Shown here: positions 16,312 to 24,630 of the stretch, piece by piece | How positions within the stretch are numbered: the first letter of the stretch is position 1 | Layout of the letters: each line of letters starts with the position of its first letter | Source of the DNA: Streptomyces sp. NBC_00510 | GTDB lineage: Bacteria; Actinomycetota; Actinomycetes; Streptomycetales; Streptomycetaceae | Direction: 5' to 3' | Assembly: GCA_036013505.1 (NCBI GenBank) | Contig: CP107851.1 | Location: 6,160,501-6,224,500, forward strand | Length of the DNA: 64,000 nucleotides | Notes under the pieces: generated by a model | The model's input: only the letters and a program-made list of their open reading frames with translations | Told to the model about the DNA's origin: nothing | The model's database searches: none | Program-made: the position numbers and the translations under genes

Positions 16312-17532
16312 ATGACCGATCTCCTCAAGACACCGCGGACGACGACGCCGATCCGCGAGGACGACGCGGGGCCGGAGGTGCGCCGCAGCACCTCGCCCGT
16401 GACGGCGGAGGACCGGCTGGCACTGGCCGGCGCACTGGCCGGTTCCGTGGCCCTGACGTTCGTGCTGTTCGGCTGGATCGCCCCGTTCGACTCGCTGCTG
16501 GGCTTCGTGGTCGTCGCCTACGTCCTGTTCATCGGCCTGTACGCGGTGCTGGTCTCCCTCGACCAGAACCGCGTCGCGGTGCGCGACCGGGTCGCCGCCG
16601 TGATCTGGCAGAGCCTGGCGACGCTGCTCCTGCTGGCCCTGCTCTTCGTGGTCGGGTACGCCCTGTACCGCGGCAGACCCGCGCTGACACACCTCAACTT
16701 CTTCACCCAGACCATGGGGGGCACGGGCCCTTTGGCGCCGCTCACCCAGGGCGGCGTGCTGCACGCGATGGTCGGCACCCTGGAGCAGATCGGCATCGCG
16801 CTGGCGATCACCGTGCCGCTGGGTCTGATGTGCGCGGTGTTCCTGAACGAGGTTCCGGGCGCCTACGCCCGCTTCGTACGGACCGTCGTCGAGGCGATGA
16901 CCGCGCTGCCGTCGATCGTGGCGGGCCTGTTCATCTACGCCACGTTCATCCTCATCTTCCACTTCGAGAAGTCCGGCCTCGCCGCCGGGCTCGCGCTGAG
17001 CGTGATGATGCTGCCCATCATCATCCGCGCGGCCGACGTGGTCATCCGCCTGGTGCCGAGTTCCCTGCGCGAGGCCTCCTACGCGCTCGGTTCGGGACAG
17101 TGGCGCACGATCTGGACCGTGGTGCTGCCGACCTCCCGTTCCGGGCTCACGACCGCGGTGATCCTGGGCACCGCCCGCGGTATCGGTGAGACCTCCCCGG
17201 TGCTGCTCACCGCCGGATCCAACCCCTCGCTCAACGCCGACCCGCTGAGCGGGCCCCAGGTGTCACTGCCGCTGGCCACCTTCCAGTTGGTGGCCTCTCC
17301 CCAGCCCAACATGATCGCCCGCGGGTTCGGCTGCGCCGGGCTGCTGATGGCGCTCGTGCTGCTGCTGTTCCTGCTGGCCCGCGTCCTCGGCGGCCGCGGC
17401 CCGGGCGAGCTGTCCCGCGGCCAGCAGCACCGGCGGGTGCTGGCCTCCCGCCGTGACGCGGAGCGCATGAGCCGCCGTCCGGATCCGCTCGCGCAGGCCA
17501 CAGCCGCAGCCGCGACCGGGACCCGGCCGTGA
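16312..17532 (+). CDS. PstA-like ABC transporter permease with extra N-terminal helices
   Basis: Predicted 406-residue permease, about 100 residues longer than ordinary PstA. The added N-terminus contains three hydrophobic helices (LAGALAGSVALTFVLFGWI, LLGFVVVAYVLFIGLYAVLV and SLATLLLLALLFVVGYALY). The core then has GTLEQIGIALAITVPLGLM, the EAA loop REASYALGSGQWRTIWTVVL and GTARGIGETSPVLLTAG, matching PstA. A hydrophilic basic tail of about 45 residues follows the last helix. The stop overlaps a GTG in GTGA, but the next gene more likely starts at an ATG 57 bases downstream. It should form the membrane pore with the PstC-like protein. Confidence 0.93.
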   Translation: MTDLLKTPRTTTPIREDDAGPEVRRSTSPVTAEDRLALAGALAGSVALTFVLFGWIAPFDSLLGFVVVAYVLFIGLYAVLVSLDQNRVAVRDRVAAVIWQSLATLLLLALLFVVGYALYRGRPALTHLNFFTQTMGGTGPLAPLTQGGVLHAMVGTLEQIGIALAITVPLGLMCAVFLNEVPGAYARFVRTVVEAMTALPSIVAGLFIYATFILIFHFEKSGLAAGLALSVMMLPIIIRAADVVIRLVPSSLREASYALGSGQWRTIWTVVLPTSRSGLTTAVILGTARGIGETSPVLLTAGSNPSLNADPLSGPQVSLPLATFQLVASPQPNMIARGFGCAGLLMALVLLLFLLARVLGGRGPGELSRGQQHRRVLASRRDAERMSRRPDPLAQATAAAATGTRP

Positions 17533-17588
17533 CCGTCCACCCCGCCCGCACGCAGGGCACCGACCGCACCGATCAGGAGTCACCCGCC

Positions 17589-19295
17589 ATGCCCGGAGCA
17601 CGTCCGGCACCGTCCGAACGTTCCCGCGTCAGAGCTCTGACCGCCCTCGCCCTGATGCTGGCGGCGCTGCTGTTCGGCGCCTCGCTGCCCGTCGCCGAGG
17701 AGGCGGCCGCCGCGACGTACGTCCCGATCGCGGGCGTCGGCTCGACGTGGAGCCAGAACGCCATGGACCAGTGGACGGCCAACGTCCAGCAGTACAACAT
17801 GAAGGTCACCTACACCGGGACCGGCTCCTCCGACGGCCGCAACCAGTTCCGCAACGGCACCGTCGACTTCGCCGTCTCCGAGATCCCCTACGGCATCAAG
17901 GACTCGGGTGTCGTCGACACCCCGCCGCGCCGCAAGTACGCGTACATGCCGATCGTGGCCGGCGGCACGTCGTTCATGTACAACCTCAAGATCGGCAACA
18001 AGCAGGTGACCAACCTGCGGCTGTCCGGCGAGGTCATCACCAAGATCTTCACCGGTGTCATCAAGACCTGGAACGACCCGGCGATCAAGAAGGACAATCC
18101 GGCGCTCGCGGCCTCGCTGCCCGCGCGTCCGGTCGTCCCCGTGGTCCGCTCGGACGGCTCCGGCACCACCGCGCAGTTCACGACCTGGATGGCCAAGCAG
18201 TACGGCGGGCTGTGGGACGACTACTGCCGCAAGGCCGGCCGCACCACGCCGTGCGGCACGACGTCCATCTACCCCAAGATCTCCGGATCCTCCGCCGTCG
18301 TCGCCCAGGCGGGCTCCAACGGTGTCTCCGGCTACGTCGCCGCGCAGCGCAACGTCGGCACGATCACCTACGTCGAGTACTCCTACGCGAAGGTCACCAC
18401 GCACTTCCCGGTGGTCAAGGTGCTCAACAAGGCGGGCTACTACGTCGAGCCGACCGACAAGAACGTGGCGGTGGCGCTGCTGAAGGCGCAGATCGACGAC
18501 AAGACGCTCACGCAGAAGCTGGACGGCGTCTACAACGACACCGACCGCCGGACCTATCCGCTGTCCAGCTACAGCTACATGATCATCCCCACCAAGGCCG
18601 AGAACAACTTCAGCGAGCTGAAAGGCAGGACCCTCGGCGCGTTCGCGTACTACTTCCTGTGCGAAGGCCAGAAGAGCGTCGGCAAACTCGGGTTCTCCCC
18701 GCTGCCGATCAACCTGGTGAAGGCCGGTCTCCAGCAGGTGCGTCGCATCCCCGGGGTCGACGTCGAGTCGATCGACGTCAAGAATTGCCAGAACCCCACC
18801 TTCTCCACCGACGGCACCAACACCCTGGCCAAGAACGCGCCCTACCCGGCGGCCTGCGACAGGCGGGGTTCCAGCCAGTGCGCCACCGGCACCGGCGGCA
18901 ACAAGACCCCGACCACGGTCCGCGGAGGCTCGGGTTCCTCGGGCGGCTCGGGCTCCGGCGGTTCCGGCAGCGGTACCAACGGCGGCACGAACGGCAGCGG
19001 GAACGGTTCCTCTGCGGGCGCGAACGGCGGTGGTACGGACGGCACGTCGTCCGGCGGTGCCGACGCGAGCGCCTCGCCGTCGGTCGACCCGGACACGGGA
19101 CAGGTGATCGCGAACGACGGTTCGGTCACCGGCGGCGACGACGGGGCGTACTCCACGTCGGTCACCACCTCCAGCAGCATCGGCGGCGGCACGCGCACCG
19201 CCCTGATGGTGCTCGCCGCGGTGCTGCTGCTGGCGCTGACGGTCGCGCCGCCGCTGCTCACGTCGCTGCTGAACACGAAGCGGAGGCGGTCGTGA
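17589..19295 (+). CDS. PstS-like binding protein anchored by a C-terminal helix
   Basis: Predicted 568 residues: signal peptide to about residue 42 (ALTALALMLAALLFGASLPV..AAAA), a PstS-type binding domain to about 435, a Gly/Ser-rich linker (about 445-530) and a C-terminal membrane helix near 535 ending KRRRS. The binding domain shows GVGSTWSQNAMDQW, GTVDFAVSEIPYG, RSDGSGTTAQFTTWM and GTITYVEYSYAK, all typical of phosphate-binding proteins. Ordinary PstS proteins are free or lipid-anchored and about 370 residues, so the long flexible stalk with a helix anchor is unusual. ATG 17589 is preferred over GTG 17529 because AGGAG precedes it and the signal peptide is then standard. It overlaps the next gene in GTGA. 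Confidence 0.85.
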   Translation: MPGARPAPSERSRVRALTALALMLAALLFGASLPVAEEAAAATYVPIAGVGSTWSQNAMDQWTANVQQYNMKVTYTGTGSSDGRNQFRNGTVDFAVSEIPYGIKDSGVVDTPPRRKYAYMPIVAGGTSFMYNLKIGNKQVTNLRLSGEVITKIFTGVIKTWNDPAIKKDNPALAASLPARPVVPVVRSDGSGTTAQFTTWMAKQYGGLWDDYCRKAGRTTPCGTTSIYPKISGSSAVVAQAGSNGVSGYVAAQRNVGTITYVEYSYAKVTTHFPVVKVLNKAGYYVEPTDKNVAVALLKAQIDDKTLTQKLDGVYNDTDRRTYPLSSYSYMIIPTKAENNFSELKGRTLGAFAYYFLCEGQKSVGKLGFSPLPINLVKAGLQQVRRIPGVDVESIDVKNCQNPTFSTDGTNTLAKNAPYPAACDRRGSSQCATGTGGNKTPTTVRGGSGSSGGSGSGGSGSGTNGGTNGSGNGSSAGANGGGTDGTSSGGADASASPSVDPDTGQVIANDGSVTGGDDGAYSTSVTTSSSIGGGTRTALMVLAAVLLLALTVAPPLLTSLLNTKRRRS

Positions 19296-21781
19296 TCCCC
19301 TCGCGCTTCCGCCGGGCGGCACACCGCGCCGTACTCGTCGCCTGCGCCCTGGTGATGGCCGCGGCGGCCGCGCCGGCCACCGTCTCGCAGGCCGATTCCG
19401 GCTCCGCGATGACCGTCTCCGGCAAGGGGGACTTCGCCGGCCTCAAGGTGACCGTCGACCAGACGAGCAGCCTGGTCAACCAGGTCGTGAAGATCACCTG
19501 GAAGGGCGCGGTCCCCACCGTCGACGACAGCAAGTACCCCGCCGACTACCTGCAGATCATGCAGTGCTGGGGCGACGACCCCTCGGGGCCGAGCCCCGAG
19601 CAGTGCCAGTTCGGCGGTTCGGCCGACCTCGGCGCGGGCACGGGCGGGCAGGCGGCCGGCGCCTGGACCAACACCCGGCAGCTCAGCTACGGAGGCCTCA
19701 AGGACCCCGCGCAGACGCTCCCGGCGCCCGCTCCGGGCAGCAGCATCTCGTTCGCGCCCTTCCGCGCCGTGAGCGGAGACGTGTTCGACAGCGGCAACAC
19801 CAACGACTTCTTCGACTCGAACACCACCAACGAGGTGCCCTACGCGCGCACCGGTTCCAGCGGCACCGGGGAGGTGTACTTCGAGGTCCAGACCGCGGCG
19901 GAGGCCCCCGGTCTCGGGTGCGGGGACGTCCCGAAGGGGAAGTCCGGCGCGCGCTCGTGCTGGCTCGTCGTCGTCCCCCGTGGTGAGACGGAGGTCGACG
20001 GGACCTCGTATCGGGCGCAGTCGGACGGCCTGCTCCAGTCCTCGCCGCTGTCGGCGACCAACTGGAAGGAGCGCCTGGTCTTCCCGCTGCGCTTCGAGCG
20101 GGCCGGCACCTACTGCCCGATCGGGGCCGCCGAGCGTCCCACCCTGGGCACCGAATTCGTCGCCGAGGCCGTGCACCGCTGGCAGCCCACCCTGTGCCAG
20201 ACCGGCGACAAGACCATCTACGGCTTCTCGCCGGCCGGCGACGTCGGCGCCCGCGAGAACCTGACCACGGACGCGCCGGGCATGGTGTTCCTCAACCATG
20301 CGGCGGATCCGGCCACGTTGCCCCCGGACACCAAGCCCGTCTACGCACCGGTGACCCTGTCCGGGCTGACCCTCGGGTTCTTCATCGAGAGTCACGCGGC
20401 GTCCTCCGCCTCCGAGGCGGTCCGCGCACGCAACGGCAATCGGCTGACCTCGCTCAACCTCACTCCGCGACTGGTGGCCAAGCTGCTCACCGAGTCGTAC
20501 CAGGACGGCAATTCGCGCTTCGCCGAGAGCACCGCGAAGAACCCGTACAACCTGGGGCACGACCCGGAGTTCATCAAGTACAACCCAGACTACGAGGACC
20601 TGGACTTCCTCGGCGCCCTCGGCGACGCGCTGGTGCCGCAGCCGCTCTCCGACGCGACCTCGCAGCTGTGGGAGTGGGTCGACGGCGATCCCGCGGCGCG
20701 GGAGTTCCTCGGCGGCACGCCCGACAACGAGGGCAGCCATGGCGATCCGGGTTTCTCGGGCATGACGGTCAACCCGAACTACAAGGACCTGGACCTGCCC
20801 GTCGACGTCTTCCCCAAGAGCGACCCGTACTGCCAGCAGTTCCCGGACCACCCGGACCAGCCGCTGTGCATCCTGGACAAGCACCCCTACGCGACCGACT
20901 TGAAGAACGCGGCCCGCTCCGCCGCCCGCGGCGACACGCTGGCCCGCGGCAACTGGGACCCGACCAGCCAGCCGCCCGCCTACAAGAAGGACCCTCCGCA
21001 GCCGGCGGGCCGGCGGGCCATCCTCGCGGTGACCGACACCGCGACCGCCCGGCGCTATGGACTGGTGACGGCCAAGCTGCAGAACGCCTCAGGCGCGTTC
21101 GTGGCGCCCACCGACGCGGCCATGCTCTCCGCGCAGAAGGCCATGAAGCCGGGCCCGGTCAGCGGAGTCCTGGTGAGCGACCCCAGGGCTGCGGCCAAGG
21201 ACGCCTACCCGCTCACGCTCCTCACCTACGCGGCCACCGTCCCCGAATTGCTCAGCAAGCAGGAGGGCCGGGACTACGCCGCACTGCTGCGGTACGCCGT
21301 CGGCAAGGGCCAGGCGCCCGGAGTGACCCCCGGCACCCTCCCCGACGGGTACGCCCCGCTGCCGGCGTCGCTGCGCGAGCAGACCGAGTCCGCCGCCGAC
21401 GCCATCGTGTCCCGGTCGGGCCCCTCCGCGCCCGAGGAGGAAGAGGAGAGCGAGAACACCTCCGGCACGGGCGGCGGTTCGGGCGGCGGTGACGGTGGCC
21501 AGACCGCCGGCAACGAGCCGTCCTCGACACCGCCCCCGTCGCCCTCGACGAGCACCCAGGCCTCCACGGCGCCGCCGGTCCCCGTGGCCGCCGACAGCCC
21601 GCTGTCCCGCACGCCGGAGTGGGTGCTGGGCGCCGTGCGCTACGTCCTCCTGATCGCCCTGGTCGCCGGGCTCGTCGCGGCCGTCTGCGGCCCCCTCCTG
21701 CCGAGGGTGGCGCCGCGGCTCGCGGCAGGTCTCCGGACCTGGCGTGCCAAGGGCACGTCCGGCCGAGAGCCGAGGGGGTGA
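19292..21781 (+). CDS. Large membrane-anchored PstS-related surface protein
   Basis: Predicted 829 residues with a signal peptide at about 1-35 and a long extracellular region. An acidic Glu-run and a Ser/Thr/Pro/Gly-rich stalk (about 705-775) lead to a C-terminal helix (VRYVLLIALVAGLVAAVCGPLL). The body contains SSISFAPFRAVSGDVF and LNLTPRLVAKLLTESY, which resemble segments of PstS-type substrate-binding domains, although the rest is not recognisable by eye. Several Cys pairs suggest disulfides (IMQCWGD..PEQCQFGG, PYCQQFPDHPDQPLC). Start GTG 19292 has GGAGG upstream and overlaps the previous stop by four bases. It may act as a second, cell-surface receptor for the same permease. Confidence 0.8.
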   Translation: MIPSRFRRAAHRAVLVACALVMAAAAAPATVSQADSGSAMTVSGKGDFAGLKVTVDQTSSLVNQVVKITWKGAVPTVDDSKYPADYLQIMQCWGDDPSGPSPEQCQFGGSADLGAGTGGQAAGAWTNTRQLSYGGLKDPAQTLPAPAPGSSISFAPFRAVSGDVFDSGNTNDFFDSNTTNEVPYARTGSSGTGEVYFEVQTAAEAPGLGCGDVPKGKSGARSCWLVVVPRGETEVDGTSYRAQSDGLLQSSPLSATNWKERLVFPLRFERAGTYCPIGAAERPTLGTEFVAEAVHRWQPTLCQTGDKTIYGFSPAGDVGARENLTTDAPGMVFLNHAADPATLPPDTKPVYAPVTLSGLTLGFFIESHAASSASEAVRARNGNRLTSLNLTPRLVAKLLTESYQDGNSRFAESTAKNPYNLGHDPEFIKYNPDYEDLDFLGALGDALVPQPLSDATSQLWEWVDGDPAAREFLGGTPDNEGSHGDPGFSGMTVNPNYKDLDLPVDVFPKSDPYCQQFPDHPDQPLCILDKHPYATDLKNAARSAARGDTLARGNWDPTSQPPAYKKDPPQPAGRRAILAVTDTATARRYGLVTAKLQNASGAFVAPTDAAMLSAQKAMKPGPVSGVLVSDPRAAAKDAYPLTLLTYAATVPELLSKQEGRDYAALLRYAVGKGQAPGVTPGTLPDGYAPLPASLREQTESAADAIVSRSGPSAPEEEEESENTSGTGGGSGGGDGGQTAGNEPSSTPPPSPSTSTQASTAPPVPVAADSPLSRTPEWVLGAVRYVLLIALVAGLVAAVCGPLLPRVAPRLAAGLRTWRAKGTSGREPRG

Positions 21782-21881
21782 TGCCCGAACCCGAGACCAC
21801 GACAGGTCCGCGCCAACGAACTGTCTGAAACAACCGTGCCGGGCACCACCCGGCGCAAGCCTATCCGAGAGGTAAACGCAA
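21782..21881. other. Intergenic hairpin before the secreted PstS-like gene
   Basis: This 100-base break in an otherwise tightly packed operon contains GCCGGGCACCACCCGGC, a 6-bp stem near 21838-21855. It could be a processing site, weak terminator or internal promoter leader that sets a different level for the downstream secreted protein. No direct evidence distinguishes these. Confidence 0.35.
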
Positions 21882-22871
21882 GTGAACAAGCGCAAGTTCG
21901 CAGTGGCCGTCATCGGTGCCGCCGGTCTGCTCACCGGCACCGTCTGCGGCAGCGTCGCCGTCGCCGACCCTTCCGGCGCCCCGGCCTTCCGCCAGCTGTC
22001 CGGTGTCGGCTCCGACACCACCCAGGACGTCATGAACGGCATGGCCCAGTCGATCACGATCGGCGGCCAGAAGGTGATCGGCTCCTACGACGCCACCGGT
22101 TCGGCGAAGATCACCACCAAGAGCGGCACGACCTGCACCATCGACCGCCCGAACGGCTCGGGTGCCGGCCGCAACGCGCTGGTCGCCTCCTTGCAGGCCG
22201 GCGACAACTGCCTGGACTTCGCCCGGTCCTCCAGCCTCAGCCTGGGCGCCGTCGACCCGGACCTCACCTACGTCCCGTTCGCCGTGGACGGCGTGACCTA
22301 CGCGATCACCGGCTCCAGCCAGATCCCGCGCAAGCTCACGCTGAACGACCTGAAGCAGATCTACACCTGCAACCCCGCTTACGTGGGCACCGCGCCGAAC
22401 TTCACCATGACGGCCTACCTCCCGCAGGCGGGCTCCGGCACGCGCAGCTTCTGGGAGTCCACCGTCGGCATCTCGGACACCGACGTGAAGAACGGCGTCT
22501 ACCCCTGCATCAAGGACGCCAAGGGCGGCAACCCGGTGCAGGAGCACGACGGCCGCATCCTCGACGACAAGTCGATCGTGCCGTTCTCCATCGCCCAGTA
22601 CAACTCGCAGTCCACGCAGACCATCGCGGACCTGCGCGGCAAGGCGGTCCTCGGCACCATCGACGGCATCGCGCCGACCGTGCTGAACAGCAGCTTCGGT
22701 GTGAAGCGCGACGTCTACAACGTGATCCCGACCAGCAAGGTCGGCACCGCGCCGTGGAGCACGGTCTTCGTCGGCTCCAACTCGCTGATCTGCCAGAAGA
22801 CCGACGTGATCAACACCTACGGCTTCGCCGCCAACGCCAACTGCGGTGACACCAGCAAGCAGACCCCCTGA
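21882..22871 (+). CDS. Secreted PstS-like substrate-binding protein
   Basis: Predicted 329 residues with a signal peptide (cleavage near AVADPSGAPA) and no membrane anchor or lipobox, so it is probably released or held by partners. It keeps binding-protein landmarks: LSGVGSDTTQDVMNGMA, DFARSSSLSLGAVDPDLTYV (cf. the PstS VDF region), TLNDLKQIYTCN and LPQAGSGTRSFWEST (cf. SGSGT). Four cysteines lie in the mature part. It is the third binding-protein-like gene of the same operon. The GTG start follows GAGAGG. It is shorter and simpler than the two upstream paralogues and may be the soluble receptor. Confidence 0.85.
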   Translation: MNKRKFAVAVIGAAGLLTGTVCGSVAVADPSGAPAFRQLSGVGSDTTQDVMNGMAQSITIGGQKVIGSYDATGSAKITTKSGTTCTIDRPNGSGAGRNALVASLQAGDNCLDFARSSSLSLGAVDPDLTYVPFAVDGVTYAITGSSQIPRKLTLNDLKQIYTCNPAYVGTAPNFTMTAYLPQAGSGTRSFWESTVGISDTDVKNGVYPCIKDAKGGNPVQEHDGRILDDKSIVPFSIAQYNSQSTQTIADLRGKAVLGTIDGIAPTVLNSSFGVKRDVYNVIPTSKVGTAPWSTVFVGSNSLICQKTDVINTYGFAANANCGDTSKQTP

Positions 22872-22927
22872 TCCACGCCCTGCTGTCTCCGTCACTTCCG
22901 CAACCTCCGAAGAGGGAGAACACGACA

Positions 22928-24502
22928 GTGTTCAAGAACAAGCTCTCGCGGGCCATGGCGGGCGGTCTCGCGAGCCTGGTCGCCGCCTGCGCGGCGGGCC
23001 TGATCGCGGCCCCGGCCGCGCACGCCGCCGAGATCGGCACCGTGACCTTCAACCCGGCCACCGGCACCGACACCACGGGCATCGCGCTGACCACCTCGGA
23101 CGTGTGTCCCGACGAGGCGACCAACGTCATCGTGTCCGTCACCGGTTCGGGCTTCCCGGCCGAGGGCCAGACCGTCGTCGGCAACGCGTCGAAGGACATC
23201 TACCCGATCTCCGGTGACGGCGGGATGATCGTCCCGCTGACGCAGACCATGCGCGACTACGCCAAGGACGCCGGCTTCAACGAGCTGAAGGGCGAGTACT
23301 CCTTCAAGGTCACCTGCCGGCTGGCCTTCGGCTCCTCGAACTTCGGCGACTTCACCGGATCGATCTGGTTCACGTCCAACGAGACGTACCAGAACACCGA
23401 CCCGAGCGTGAAGACCGACACCTCCACCGCCCTCGCGGTCTCGCCGGCCAGCCCGGTCACCGAGGGCGAGACCGTCACGCTGACCGCCAACGTGGCCCCG
23501 GCGGCCGCCGAGGGCAAGGTGCAGTTCAAGGACAACGGCACCGCGCTCGGCTCCCCGGTCACCGTCTCCGGCGGCACCGCGGTCCTCACCACGAACGCCC
23601 TGGCCGCGGGCAACCACGACCTGACCGCCGAGTTCACCCCGACCGGCGCCGCCTACAACCCGTCCGCCTCCACCGCGGTGGCGTACAAGGTGAACGCGCC
23701 GCAGGCGACCGCGACGACGACCTCGCTGGCCATCTCGCCGTCCGACACCACGCCGCAGTTCAGCCCGGTCACCATGAACGCCACGGTCACCCCCGCCGCC
23801 GCGGCCGGTTCCGTGAAGTTCCAGGACACCGTGGGCGGCGCCACCACCACGCTGGCCACCGTCCCCGTCTCGGGCGGCCAGGCCTCCTACACCACCAGCA
23901 GCCTGGCGAAGGGCGAGCACAGCTTCTCCGCGACCTTCGTCCCGGCGAACAGCGCGGCCTACACCGGTTCCGACTCCGGTGCGGTCCCGTACCTGATCGG
24001 TGACTTCGCCGGCGTCTCCGCCTCGCAGGACATCACCACGACCGTCGAGTCCGGCGCCCTGGTCATCAGCGTCGACAACCCGCACGTCACGCTGCCGTCG
24101 CCGGTGCTGAACGCCGACGGCGACCTGCTGACCACCACGGGCGGGATCAACACGGTCACCCTGACCGACGCCCGCGCCGGCAACCCCGGCTGGAGCGTCA
24201 GCGGCCAGGTGACCGACTTCTCCGACGGCGGCACGCACGCCATCAACGGCCAGAACCTGGGCTGGACGCCGGACGTGGTCGACCACGCCCCGGCGCAGAC
24301 CGTCACCGCCGGCTCCGCGGTCTCCGCGGCGCAGGGCGTCGCCCCCGGCGACGCTGGCCAGGGCGGTCTGAAGTCCTCCCGCTCCCTCGCCACCGGTACC
24401 GGCCTCGGTACCGCGCACCTGGGTGCGGGCCTCTCCCTGAACGTGCCGACCTCGACCGTGGCCGGCACCTACACCGCGACCCTCACCCTCACGGCGATCT
24501 GA
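22928..24502 (+). CDS. Secreted protein: two-Cys module, two Ig-like repeats, WxL-like C-terminus
   Basis: Predicted 524 residues. Signal peptide 1-34 is followed by the two-cysteine module shared by four neighbours (about 35-160, with GSGFPAEGQTVVGN and VPLTQTMRDYAKDAGF). Two bacterial Ig-like repeats of the Big_3_5 type follow (about 165-355, each with SPVTxxxTVTxxAxVxPAAAxGxVxFxD). The C-terminal 165 residues contain GWSVSGQVTDFSDG, HAINGQNLGWTP and end VAGTYTATLTLTAI. This layout matches the WxL cell-wall-binding domain of Gram-positive surface proteins, although the second W is replaced. The assignment is by pattern only. Start GTG follows GAGGGAG. The neighbouring WxL-interacting-type protein supports the reading. 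Confidence 0.75.
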   Translation: MFKNKLSRAMAGGLASLVAACAAGLIAAPAAHAAEIGTVTFNPATGTDTTGIALTTSDVCPDEATNVIVSVTGSGFPAEGQTVVGNASKDIYPISGDGGMIVPLTQTMRDYAKDAGFNELKGEYSFKVTCRLAFGSSNFGDFTGSIWFTSNETYQNTDPSVKTDTSTALAVSPASPVTEGETVTLTANVAPAAAEGKVQFKDNGTALGSPVTVSGGTAVLTTNALAAGNHDLTAEFTPTGAAYNPSASTAVAYKVNAPQATATTTSLAISPSDTTPQFSPVTMNATVTPAAAAGSVKFQDTVGGATTTLATVPVSGGQASYTTSSLAKGEHSFSATFVPANSAAYTGSDSGAVPYLIGDFAGVSASQDITTTVESGALVISVDNPHVTLPSPVLNADGDLLTTTGGINTVTLTDARAGNPGWSVSGQVTDFSDGGTHAINGQNLGWTPDVVDHAPAQTVTAGSAVSAAQGVAPGDAGQGGLKSSRSLATGTGLGTAHLGAGLSLNVPTSTVAGTYTATLTLTAI

Positions 24503-24630
24503 GCTGGCGAACGGCCCGGGGGCGGTGACGCCCCCGGGTCCGGCCCGGGCCGGGACGGGCAGCGATGCCCGTCCCGGCAAGCACGTCCCGCACCACCCTG
24601 TCCCACCCGCGCCCGATCGGACGACCTGAC

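Noticed and set aside
17747..21781. A single 1344-codon plus frame
   Set aside because: Its first 515 codons are a shadow of the PstS-like gene in another frame; the true gene starts at GTG 19292 with GGAGG upstream.
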